Shown one piece after another: positions 46,759-54,688 of a stretch of 64,000 nucleotides of DNA. The notes beneath the pieces are model-generated. The model was not told where the DNA came from and did no database searches. It was given only the letters and a program-made list of their open reading frames with translations. Source of the DNA: Pseudomonas sp. KUIN-1 (GTDB lineage: Bacteria; Pseudomonadota; Gammaproteobacteria; Pseudomonadales; Pseudomonadaceae). The position numbers and the translations under genes are program-made. Within the stretch, counting starts at the first letter, position 1, and each line of letters starts with the position of its first letter. The stretch covers positions 4,285,501 to 4,349,500 of the forward strand of contig NZ_AP020337.1 of NCBI RefSeq assembly GCF_009176725.1. Reading direction: 5' to 3'.

Positions 46759-48531
46759 ATGTGCGGATTAGCAGGTGAATTACGTTTCGACCATCAACCA
46801 GCGGACTTAGCCGCTGTTGAACGCATTACCCATGAGCTGGCGCCTCGCGGCCCGGATGCGTGGGGGTTTCATAGCCAGGGGCCGGTTGCCCTTGGTCATC
46901 GTCGCCTGAAAATCATGGACCTGTCGGACGGCTCGGCGCAGCCGATGATCGACAGCAATCTGGGCCTGTCCCTGGCCTTCAACGGTGCGATCTACAACTT
47001 CCCGGAACTGCGTGCCGAGTTGGAAAGCCTTGGCTATCAGTTCCATTCCGGCGGTGACACCGAAGTGTTGCTCAAGGGCTATCACGCCTGGGGCGCAGAC
47101 ATGCTGCCCAAGCTCAATGGCATGTTCGCCTTTGCCATCTGGGAACGTGACAGCAAGCAGCTGTTCATCGCCCGTGACCGCCTCGGCGTCAAGCCGTTGT
47201 ACCTGTCGAAAACCGACAAGCGCCTGCGCTTCGCGTCCTCGCTGCCTGCCCTGCTCAAGGGTGGTGACATCAGCGGGATGCTTGATCCGGTGGCGCTCAA
47301 CCATTACCTCAACTTCCATGCGGTAGTGCCTGCCCCGCGCACCCTGCTGGCCGGCGTCGAAAAACTTCCGCCAGCCAGCTGGATGCGTATCGACGCCAGC
47401 GGCAAGCTCGAACAGAAAGTCTGGTGGACCCTGCCCTACGGCCCGCACGAAGACGAGAAAAACCTCACCCTCGAAGACTGGCGCGACCGCGTACTGGACA
47501 GCACGCGTGAAGCGGTAGCGATCCGCCAGCGTGCTGCAGTGGACGTCGGTGTGCTGCTGTCCGGCGGCGTCGACTCGAGCATGCTGGTCGGTCTGTTGCG
47601 CGAAGTGGGCGTCGAGGACCTGTCGACCTTTTCTATCGGTTTTCAGGATGCCGGCGGCGAGCGCGGTGATGAATTTCAGTATTCCGACCTGATCGCCAAG
47701 CATTACGGCACGCGCCATCACCAGTTGCGTATTCAGGAACGCGAGATCATCGAGCAGTTGCCTGCGGCGTTCCGCGCCATGAGCGAACCGATGGTCAGCC
47801 ACGACTGCATCGCCTTCTACCTGCTGTCGCGTGAAGTATCGAAGCACTGCAAGGTGGTACAGAGCGGCCAGGGCGCTGACGAACTGTTCGCCGGTTACCA
47901 CTGGTACCCGCAAGTCGACGGCGCGAGCGATCCGGTTGCCGCCTACCGTGATGCATTCGTCGACCGCAGCTACGCGGAATACGCCGAGACCGTGCAGCCG
48001 AAGTGGCGCACTGCCAACGACGCAGCCGGTGATTTCGTTCGCGATCACTTTGCCCAGCCAGGCGCCAGCGCTGCTGTCGACAAGGCATTGCGTCTGGACA
48101 GCACGGTGATGCTGGTCGATGACCCGGTCAAGCGTGTCGACAACATGACCATGGCTTGGGGCCTGGAAGCGCGTACGCCGTTCCTGGACTATCGTCTGGT
48201 CGAACTGTCGGCTCGCATTCCGGGTAAATTCAAGCTGCCCGACGGTGGCAAACAGGTGCTGAAAGAAGCCGCGCGCATGGTCATTCCTTCGGAAGTGATC
48301 GATCGCAAGAAAGGATACTTCCCGGTGCCTGGCCTCAAACACTTGCAGGGCGACACGCTTGACTGGGTGCGCGAGCTGCTGACCGACTCCAGTCAGGACC
48401 GCGGCCTGTTCAACCCTGCCATGGTCGACAAGTTGCTGACCAACCCCGAGGGCCAGCTCACGCCATTGCGCGGCTCCAAGCTGTGGCAACTGGCAGCGCT
48501 GAACCTGTGGCTCAGCGAACAGGGACTGTGA
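46759..48531 (+). CDS. NAGGN amidotransferase (asparagine synthetase-like)
   Basis: 590 residues, class II glutamine amidotransferase domain with Cys2 as nucleophile (MCGLAGELRF), then an asparagine-synthetase ATP-pyrophosphatase domain (SGGVDSSMLVG at about 271-281). In the N-acetylglutaminylglutamine amide pathway it amidates the dipeptide made by the next gene, yielding the compatible solute NAGGN used by pseudomonads under osmotic stress. Three bases separate it from ngg. The upstream region is expected to be osmotically induced; a leader hairpin sits just before the start. Distinguished from true AsnB by the fixed operon partners. Confidence 0.93.
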   Translation: MCGLAGELRFDHQPADLAAVERITHELAPRGPDAWGFHSQGPVALGHRRLKIMDLSDGSAQPMIDSNLGLSLAFNGAIYNFPELRAELESLGYQFHSGGDTEVLLKGYHAWGADMLPKLNGMFAFAIWERDSKQLFIARDRLGVKPLYLSKTDKRLRFASSLPALLKGGDISGMLDPVALNHYLNFHAVVPAPRTLLAGVEKLPPASWMRIDASGKLEQKVWWTLPYGPHEDEKNLTLEDWRDRVLDSTREAVAIRQRAAVDVGVLLSGGVDSSMLVGLLREVGVEDLSTFSIGFQDAGGERGDEFQYSDLIAKHYGTRHHQLRIQEREIIEQLPAAFRAMSEPMVSHDCIAFYLLSREVSKHCKVVQSGQGADELFAGYHWYPQVDGASDPVAAYRDAFVDRSYAEYAETVQPKWRTANDAAGDFVRDHFAQPGASAAVDKALRLDSTVMLVDDPVKRVDNMTMAWGLEARTPFLDYRLVELSARIPGKFKLPDGGKQVLKEAARMVIPSEVIDRKKGYFPVPGLKHLQGDTLDWVRELLTDSSQDRGLFNPAMVDKLLTNPEGQLTPLRGSKLWQLAALNLWLSEQGL

Positions 48532-48534
48532 TCG

Positions 48535-50283
48535 ATGAAACAGAACGCGACGACTTATAGCCAGCGCCTGTTGCGCGGCCAGTCGCCCTCGTACGAACGT
48601 CTGCAGGCGCGACTCGCTGAAGACGGCAGCCAGATAGATGCAGACCCTCTGGCGTTGCATTGTGGCTGGGGACGCTTGCTGATCGGTCACACCTACCCTG
48701 ATCCGGCCGCACTGGCTCAGGACCTGCTCAACGAAAAACCCGGCGAGCGCGACATCGCCCTATATGTGGCAGCCCCGCAACAGGTGTTGGCGCAATCGCC
48801 GCAGCAGTTGTTTCTCGACCCGTCGGACACACTGCGTCTGTGGTTCAGCGATTACCGCCCGGCGCACCGTGTGTTTCGCGGCTACCGTATCCGCCGTGCG
48901 CATAATGAGAACGACTGGCAGGCCATCAACAACCTGTATCTGGCGCGCGGCATGTTGCCCATCGACCCCGAGCTGCTGACCCCGCGCCACGAAGGTGGCC
49001 CGGTGTACTGGGTGGCCGAGGACGAGGGCAGCAAGACGATCATCGGCAGCGTCATGGGCCTCAACCACCAGAAGGCCTTCAATGATCCGGAAAAAGGCAG
49101 CAGCCTCTGGTGCCTGGCGGTTGATCCGCAATGCACGCGGCCCGGTGTCGGCGAAGTACTGGTCCGGCATCTGATCGAGCATTTCATGAGTCGCGGCCTG
49201 AGCTACCTCGACCTGTCGGTGCTGCATGACAACGATCAGGCCAAGGCGCTGTACGCCAAATTGAATTTCCGCAACCTGCCGACCTTCGCCATCAAGCGCA
49301 AGAACGGCATCAACGAGTCGTTGTTTCTCGGCCCTGGCCCGCAGGCGGACTTCAATCCGTATGCGCGGATCATTGTCGAGGAAGCCCATCGGCGCGGCAT
49401 TGACGTGCAGGTGGATGATGCGGACGCCGGGCTGTTCACCCTCAGCTATGGCGGTCGTCGCATCCGCTGCCGCGAGTCGTTGAGCGATCTGACCAGCGCG
49501 GTGAGCATGACCTTGTGTCAGGACAAGAGCCTGACCCATCGTGCCCTGAAGGCCGCCGGCCTGCGCCTGCCCGCACAGCAAAGGGCGGGCAACGCAGACG
49601 ATAATCTGGCGTTTCTCGAAGAGCACGGGCAAATCGTGGTCAAGCCGCTGGACGGTGAGCAAGGTCAGGGCGTCGCGGTTGATCTGCGCACCATTGAAGA
49701 CGTGCAGAGCGCCATCGAACAGGCCCGCCAGTTCGACACTCGCGTCATTCTGGAAAGCTTTCACGAAGGTCTGGACCTGCGCATCGTGGTGATCGGCTTT
49801 CAGGTCGTGGCGGCGGCGATACGTCGCCCGGCTGAAATCATTGGTGATGGTCGCCACACCATCAAACAGTTGATCGAAGCGCAGAGCCGACGCCGCGCCG
49901 CTGCAACGGATGGCGAAAGCCGTATTCCGATGGATCAGGAAACCGAGCGCACGGTGCGCGAGGCCGGCTTTGACTACGCCGATATTCTGCCGATGGATCA
50001 GCGCCTGGCCGTACGGCGTGCTGCCAATCTGCATACTGGCGGCTGCCTGGAAGATGTCACGGCCATTCTGCACCCGGTGCTCCACGACGCAGCGGTGCGT
50101 GCCGCGCGGGCGCTGGACATCCCGGTCGTCGGCCTGGACCTGATGGTGCCGGCCGCCGATCAGCCTGACTACGTGTTCATCGAAGCCAATGAACGCGTAG
50201 GCCTTGCCAATCACGAACCACAACCCACCGCCGAACGTTTCGTCGATCTGTTGTTTCCGCACAGCCTCCCTGTGCATATCTGA
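48535..50283 (+). CDS. ngg: N-acetylglutaminylglutamine synthetase (GNAT plus ATP-grasp)
   Basis: 582 residues. The N-terminal part carries a GNAT acetyltransferase domain (about 115-265; acetyl-CoA loop CTRPGVGEVLVRHL). The C-terminal part is an ATP-grasp ligase (about 300-575; VVKPLDGEQGQGVAVDL and FIEANERVGLANH). The fusion acetylates glutamine and joins a second glutamine, giving N-acetylglutaminylglutamine for the amidotransferase upstream. Second gene of the NAGGN operon, tightly spaced (3 bp). Confidence 0.93.
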   Translation: MKQNATTYSQRLLRGQSPSYERLQARLAEDGSQIDADPLALHCGWGRLLIGHTYPDPAALAQDLLNEKPGERDIALYVAAPQQVLAQSPQQLFLDPSDTLRLWFSDYRPAHRVFRGYRIRRAHNENDWQAINNLYLARGMLPIDPELLTPRHEGGPVYWVAEDEGSKTIIGSVMGLNHQKAFNDPEKGSSLWCLAVDPQCTRPGVGEVLVRHLIEHFMSRGLSYLDLSVLHDNDQAKALYAKLNFRNLPTFAIKRKNGINESLFLGPGPQADFNPYARIIVEEAHRRGIDVQVDDADAGLFTLSYGGRRIRCRESLSDLTSAVSMTLCQDKSLTHRALKAAGLRLPAQQRAGNADDNLAFLEEHGQIVVKPLDGEQGQGVAVDLRTIEDVQSAIEQARQFDTRVILESFHEGLDLRIVVIGFQVVAAAIRRPAEIIGDGRHTIKQLIEAQSRRRAAATDGESRIPMDQETERTVREAGFDYADILPMDQRLAVRRAANLHTGGCLEDVTAILHPVLHDAAVRAARALDIPVVGLDLMVPAADQPDYVFIEANERVGLANHEPQPTAERFVDLLFPHSLPVHI

Positions 50284-50362
50284 TCGCAGCTGCGGGCACG
50301 GCTGCAAATGGCGTATCAGCCTTTGCAGCCCGTGGCTTGCAACTGTTCCATAAGGAGCATCC

Positions 50363-51559
50363 ATGACCCCTGCAAATATCCCCGATCCGGATCTGAAATA
50401 CCTGCAGAAAGTTCTGTTGGAAATGCTCGCGATCCCAAGCCCTACCGGCTTCACCGACACTATTGTGCGTTACGTGGCCGAGCGTCTCGAAGAGCTGGGC
50501 ATCCCGTTCGAACTGACCCGCCGCGGCACGATCCGCGCCACGCTGAAGGGCAAGCAGAACAGCCCCGACCGCGCCGTATCGGCGCACCTGGACACCATCG
50601 GTGCCAGCGTTCGGGAAGTTAAAGAAAACGGCCGCCTGTCACTGGCTGCGGTCGGCTGCTGGTCGAGCCGCTTTGCCGAAGGCAGCCGGGTCAGCGTGTT
50701 CACCGACACCGGCGTGATCCGTGGCAGCGTTTTGCCGCTGATGGCTTCCGGTCACGCGTTCAACACCGCCGTGGATGAAATGCCGATCAGTTGGGACCAC
50801 GTCGAGTTGCGCCTGGATGCCTATTGCACCACCCGCGCCGACTGCGAATCGCTGGGTATCGGCATCGGTGACTTCGTCGCCTTCGACCCGCTGCCGGAGT
50901 TCACCGAGAGCGGACACATCAGTGCCCGCCACCTGGATGACAAGGCTGGTGTCGCGGCACTGCTCGCCGCCCTGAAATCCATTGTCGACAGCGGTGCCGA
51001 GCCGTTGATCGACTGTCACCCGCTGTTCACCATCACCGAAGAAACCGGTACGGGCGCGGCTGGCGTGCTGCCCTGGGACGTGAGCGAGTTCGTCGGCATC
51101 GACATCGCGCCGGTTGCGCCAGGTCAGCATTCCAGCGAACACGCCGTCAGCGTGGCGATGCAGGACTCGGGCGGTCCTTACGACTACCACCTGTCCCGCC
51201 ATCTGCTGCGGCTGGGTGTGGAAAACGAGTTGCCGGTGCGTCGTGACCTGTTCCGCTATTACTACAGTGATGCGCACTCGGCCGTGACTTCGGGGCATGA
51301 CATCCGCACCGCCCTGCTGGCGTTCGGCTGTGACGCGACGCATGGCTACGAGCGCACGCATATCGACAGTCTGGCGGCGCTGAGCAAGTTGCTGGGTGCC
51401 TACATACTCAGCCCACCGGTATTCGCCAGCGATGCCAAACCGGCGCAGAGCTCGCTGGAGCGCTTCAGCCATCAGATCGAGCACGATGCGCAGATGGAAT
51501 CCGATACCCGCGTGCCACCGGTCGACAGCCTGATCGGGCAGAATCGCGAAGAGAGCTGA
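50363..51559 (+). CDS. M42-family peptidase of the NAGGN system
   Basis: 398 residues of the M42 (glutamyl aminopeptidase-like) metallopeptidase family: SAHLDTIG at about 73-80 (metal-binding His/Asp), HLDDKAG at about 192-198 and ITEETGTGAAG at about 230-240 (catalytic Glu pair). This subgroup occurs only with the two NAGGN synthesis genes and probably degrades or recycles the osmolyte when stress ends; that role is inference from conserved context. It begins 79 bp after ngg with AAGGAGC before ATG 50363. Confidence 0.9.
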   Translation: MTPANIPDPDLKYLQKVLLEMLAIPSPTGFTDTIVRYVAERLEELGIPFELTRRGTIRATLKGKQNSPDRAVSAHLDTIGASVREVKENGRLSLAAVGCWSSRFAEGSRVSVFTDTGVIRGSVLPLMASGHAFNTAVDEMPISWDHVELRLDAYCTTRADCESLGIGIGDFVAFDPLPEFTESGHISARHLDDKAGVAALLAALKSIVDSGAEPLIDCHPLFTITEETGTGAAGVLPWDVSEFVGIDIAPVAPGQHSSEHAVSVAMQDSGGPYDYHLSRHLLRLGVENELPVRRDLFRYYYSDAHSAVTSGHDIRTALLAFGCDATHGYERTHIDSLAALSKLLGAYILSPPVFASDAKPAQSSLERFSHQIEHDAQMESDTRVPPVDSLIGQNREES

Positions 51560-51626
51560 GGCCCTGTGAATTGCGGTGCGTGGCACCGCAGTTCTATTAT
51601 CGCCGCTCATCGACACGAGAACCGCC

Positions 51627-51854
51627 ATGCTGATCCCCTACGACCAACTGGAACCTGACACCCTCACTCGCCTGATCGAGGATTTCGTCACCCGTGAGGG
51701 CACCGATAATGGCGACGAAACACCGCTGCAAACCCGGGTACTGCGCGTGCGTCATGCGTTGACCAAGGGCCAGGCGGTGATCTTTTTCGACCTTGAGAGC
51801 CAGCAGTGTCAGCTGATGCTCAAGCACGACGTGCCGAAGGAGTTTTTCGAATAG
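51627..51854 (+). CDS. YheU-family (UPF0270) small protein
   Basis: 75 residues from ATG 51627. The MLIPYDQLEPDTLTRLIEDFVTREGTD start and the C-terminal VIFFDLESQQCQLM segment define UPF0270, a short conserved cytosolic family of unknown function. Convergent with csrA. An upstream in-frame extension to 51576 lies in non-conserved sequence and is not used. Confidence 0.88.
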   Translation: MLIPYDQLEPDTLTRLIEDFVTREGTDNGDETPLQTRVLRVRHALTKGQAVIFFDLESQQCQLMLKHDVPKEFFE

Positions 51855-51910
51855 CCTCTAAAGGCCGAGTCAGGTCATTTGCCCACAACGTCGCCTGCTG
51901 ACCACGCCGC

Positions 51911-52105
51911 TCACCGAAGCGGCGTTGTTGCCTGTTGCGCAAGCGTCCTGGCGATTCGCTTGTAGACTTCAGCGCGGTGAACCTTGACGTCTTTCGGGGC
52001 ATTGATCCCGAGCCTGACCTGATTGCCGTTGATCCCCAGAATCTGCACGGTGATGTCATCACCAATGGAAAACGTTTCGCCAATTTCCCGCGTCAGTACC
52101 AGCAT
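51911..52105 (-). CDS. csrA: CsrA/RsmA-family post-transcriptional regulator
   Basis: 64 residues from ATG 52105, preceded by GGGTGGG. MLVLTREIGETFSIGD and NAPKDVKVHRAEVYKRI are the RNA-binding CsrA fold (beta-swapped dimer; Leu4 and Arg44-equivalent contacts present). It binds GGA motifs in mRNA leaders to block translation and is titrated by Rsm RNAs. P. syringae-group genomes carry several paralogues; sequence details (GETFSIGDDITVQILGING) differ from the best-known RsmA and RsmE, so it is a distinct copy. A hairpin at 51904-51925 overlaps its stop. Confidence 0.92.
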   Translation of the reverse strand: MLVLTREIGETFSIGDDITVQILGINGNQVRLGINAPKDVKVHRAEVYKRIARTLAQQATTPLR

Positions 52106-52275
52106 TTTTCCCACCCTTGCGTTGCGCAAAAGAGGCAGGGTGCATGGCGAGACACGGCGCTTCAATGCGCTGATGGCAAATCAGTAACGTCCTGCAACAG
52201 CACCGGAAAAGACTGAAGGAAAGGTCTTACTTTCCAGCCAAATCCGTGGGAAATATCGTTCGCGGCAGTGGTTAA

Positions 52276-52608
52276 TCAAGCGGCGGACCAACGCGGCCCC
52301 AGCAGAATGATGATCGCACCGATGACGCAGAACGCCAGACCCAGCCAGTCCGTGCCCAGCGGCCTGACTCGCTCGACCAGCCCCAGCCAGGCAATCGAAG
52401 CAACAATGTAGATCCCGCCATACGCCGCATAGGCTCGGCCCGCATAAGCCGCCTCCACACGTGTCAGCAACAGTGCAAACACCGTCAGGCTGACAAGCGC
52501 AGGAATCACCCACAGCGCGCTCTTGCCCTGACGTAACCACAGCCAGAAGGCATAGCAACCGAATATCTCGAACAGAGCAGCGAGGAAAAACCACAGGTAA
52601 TTGAGCAT
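52276..52608 (-). CDS. YnfA-family (UPF0060) small membrane protein
   Basis: 110 residues with four membrane helices (about 4-22, 31-49, 59-77, 85-105); motifs FEIFGCYAFWLWLRQGKS and GRAYAAYGGIYI are the UPF0060 signature. The fold resembles small multidrug resistance (EmrE) transporters, so drug or cation export is a guess from structure. Single gene; the REP pair at 52689 lies upstream. Confidence 0.9.
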   Translation of the reverse strand: MLNYLWFFLAALFEIFGCYAFWLWLRQGKSALWVIPALVSLTVFALLLTRVEAAYAGRAYAAYGGIYIVASIAWLGLVERVRPLGTDWLGLAFCVIGAIIILLGPRWSAA

Positions 52609-52688
52609 GAAAGGTTCTCAGGTCAGGGCTGCAAGGTGCGCGCAACCCTATCAGAAAACAGTGCAGTCATGACCTTGATACCACCCAA

Positions 52689-52790
52689 GAGGACGCAGAG
52701 CGTCGCACGATAGTTGAGGTTATCGTTCCGCACGCTCCAGCGTGGGAATGCAGGTCACGACGCTCTGCGTCGCAAGAGGACGCAGCGCTT
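52689..52790. repeat. REP cluster in mixed orientation
   Basis: A direct partial unit (GAGGACGCAGAGCGTCG, ACGATA) is followed by an inverted unit (TATCGTTCCGCACGCTCC ... ACGACGCTCTGCGTCG) and a further direct start (AGAGGACGCAGCGC). Located between ynfA (upstream side) and the SDR gene. Confidence 0.75.
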
Positions 52791-52799
52791 CCGGGTTAG

Positions 52800-53615
52800 T
52801 CAGGCATGCCCCTTCTGCGCCTTGGCGCGCATCTTGGCGCACATGACGGTCATTTCGTCGTACATCGCCTGCGGTTGCTTGCGCTTCATTTCCCAGGCCA
52901 TGCGGCCTTCTTCATGAGGCAGGATCATGAACTCGCCTTCGCCAACCTGCCTGAAGATGCAGTCGGCGATATCCCCGGCGGTGATCGGCGACTTCTCCAG
53001 CAACCTGCCGATCTGCGCCTTCATCGCGGGCGTGGGGCCGCGGAAGGAATCCAGCAGGTTGGTCTGAAAGAACGACGGGCAGACCACATGAACACCAACC
53101 CCCTGATCATGCAGTTCGACCAGCAGGCTCTCGGAAAGCGCGACGACCCCGGCCTTGGCGACGTTGTAATTGCTCATCGCCGGGGCCTGCATCAGCGCTG
53201 CCATCGAGGCGATGTTGATGATCCGGCCCTTGCTGGCCAGCAGCATTGGCAGGAACGCCTTGCAGCCCTTGACCACCCCCATCAGGTTGATCGCGATCTG
53301 CCAGTCCCAGTCCTCCAGCGACAATTCGTTGAAAAAGCCCCCCGAGGCCACCCCCGCATTGTTGACGATGATGTCGATGCCGCCAAAGCGCTGTTCGCAC
53401 GCCTGGGCAAACGCGGTGAGCTGGCTGTAGTCGCGAACGTCGCAACGCTGCACGAAACCGTCACCGCCCGCCTTGCGTACTTGCACAAGGGTCTCCTGCA
53501 AGCCGGCATCGTTGATGTCCGAGAGTGCCAGCCGCCACCCTTCGCGTGCCCAGCGCAGTGCAATTTCACGACCCAGACCTGAGCCGGCGCCAGTAATCAT
53601 GATGCGGTTTTGCAT
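52800..53615 (-). CDS. Short-chain dehydrogenase/reductase (SDR)
   Basis: 271 residues from ATG 53615 (MQNRIMITGAGSGLGR); an open extension to 53708 lacks a start signal. Rossmann glycine motif TGAGSGLGRE, NNAG at about 86-89, catalytic Ser region (INIASMAALM) and YNVAKAG (Tyr/Lys) at about 155-161. It should oxidise or reduce an alcohol/ketone with NAD(P); the substrate cannot be told from sequence. A basic C-terminal tail (KMRAKAQKGHA) is unusual. The gene follows DUF2784 with a 102 bp gap on the same strand. Confidence 0.88.
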   Translation of the reverse strand: MQNRIMITGAGSGLGREIALRWAREGWRLALSDINDAGLQETLVQVRKAGGDGFVQRCDVRDYSQLTAFAQACEQRFGGIDIIVNNAGVASGGFFNELSLEDWDWQIAINLMGVVKGCKAFLPMLLASKGRIINIASMAALMQAPAMSNYNVAKAGVVALSESLLVELHDQGVGVHVVCPSFFQTNLLDSFRGPTPAMKAQIGRLLEKSPITAGDIADCIFRQVGEGEFMILPHEEGRMAWEMKRKQPQAMYDEMTVMCAKMRAKAQKGHA

Positions 53616-53717
53616 AGCGAGTGCCTTGTGATGTGCAGGAGTTGCCTGAGTGTAATCACAGTAGAAGCACCACAAACCCACCATCAAGACGCTGAATGCC
53701 TGGAGCAAACCGCAGCC

Positions 53718-54098
53718 CTATGAACGCTTGGACCGGGCCACATAGCGCACCAGCAACAGGCCATATACCGACACATTGAGCAGCACGACGATGCCGCCCA
53801 GCCAAAGCTGTATGCCCGGCGTAAGCCCGGCCGGGTAAATCAGCGGGAGCAGATAATGCTCAACGAAGCCCCCGCTATAGCCCTGCCCTCCAGCGTTGCT
53901 GCGCAGGGTGTTTTCCAGCGGTGTCAGCGGGCAATACAGATGCAGAAACTCGACCGCAGTCCCCCAGGCCGCAGCTGGAACGTGCAGCAGTGCCAGCCAG
54001 GGCCTTCTCAATACCAGCAGTCCGCCGAACAGGACGAACACAATGAACAGTAGATGAAACACGACCACGGCATCCGCCGCCACTCGATAAACCATCAT
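53718..54098 (-). CDS. DUF2784 membrane protein
   Basis: 126 residues with three or four hydrophobic segments (about 6-30, 36-52, 78-92, 98-120); the family-typical CPLTPLENTLR motif is at about 56-66. Function unknown. Preceded by the upstream regulatory region of the DUF3309 gene. Confidence 0.85.
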   Translation of the reverse strand: MMVYRVAADAVVVFHLLFIVFVLFGGLLVLRRPWLALLHVPAAAWGTAVEFLHLYCPLTPLENTLRSNAGGQGYSGGFVEHYLLPLIYPAGLTPGIQLWLGGIVVLLNVSVYGLLLVRYVARSKRS

Positions 54099-54411
54099 TG
54101 TGTCCTCTTGTGGCCCATGCCCCAGGTCGAAAGTTCACATCGCGCCGAGACTTTCCAGGGCCTTTAGTTCAATTGTTTTTAAGACCGATTCAAACCCATC
54201 AGGTTAAAACGGGCCAAGTTATTGTCAGACAAAAGTACGACAAGATGCTGATTTTCAATGTTTTTTAGAAATGTAAGAAATTATTTAAAATAGATCGAAC
54301 CTTTCTCCAACCCCCAGAGTCCGATGAGTCAAGCAGGCAAACTTCATACCGTCTGGCGTGACGTTTTAACGGCATCTGTTAATTAACACTACTGTAAAGA
54401 GGGAACTCACC
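54099..54411. other. Divergent intergenic region DUF2784 / DUF3309
   Basis: AT-rich 313 bp with the candidate sigma-22 promoter at 54297-54324 and no gene seen. Confidence 0.5.
54297..54324 (+). promoter_or_regulatory. Candidate AlgU/RpoE-type promoter for the DUF3309 gene
   Basis: GAACCT (54297-54302), 17 bp, TCCGA (54320-54324) fits the AlgU consensus GAACTT-N16/17-TCTGA with one mismatch in each box. It is about 90 bp before the start codon. Expression under envelope or osmotic stress would follow. Confidence 0.4.
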
Positions 54412-54570
54412 ATGGGCATCGGCACTATTCTTATCATCGTTCTGATTCTGCTGCTAGTTGGCGGTTTGCCAGTATTCCCGCACTCGCGCAGCTGGGGCTA
54501 CGGTCCGTCGGGCATCATCGGTACGATCCTGGTGATCCTGCTGATTCTGGTGTTGCTCGGCAAGATATGA
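54412..54570 (+). CDS. DUF3309 micro-protein (52 residues, hydrophobic)
   Basis: ATG 54412 to TGA 54570, with GAGGG upstream. The protein has two membrane segments (GTILIIVLILLLVGG and GIIGTILVILLILVLLG) around a short loop (PVFPHSRSWGYGPSG), the DUF3309 family pattern. Small stress-inducible membrane proteins of this family are common in pseudomonads; function unknown. Followed by a strong bidirectional terminator. Confidence 0.85.
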   Translation: MGIGTILIIVLILLLVGGLPVFPHSRSWGYGPSGIIGTILVILLILVLLGKI

Positions 54571-54604
54571 CCTGCTGCTCCACGCAGCAGCGCATGTAGC
54601 CAAT

Positions 54605-54637
54605 AAAAAACCCCGCTTTTTCAAGCGGGGTTTTTTA
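54605..54637. terminator. Bidirectional intrinsic terminator
   Basis: AAAAAACCCCGCTT, four bases, AAGCGGGGTTTTTT: a perfect stem with A and T tracts on both sides, placed between the convergent DUF3309 gene and actP. Confidence 0.92.
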
Positions 54638-54688
54638 TCGCCCATGAAAAAGCAGCCCGAAGGCTGCTTCGTTCACAACACCGGTACC

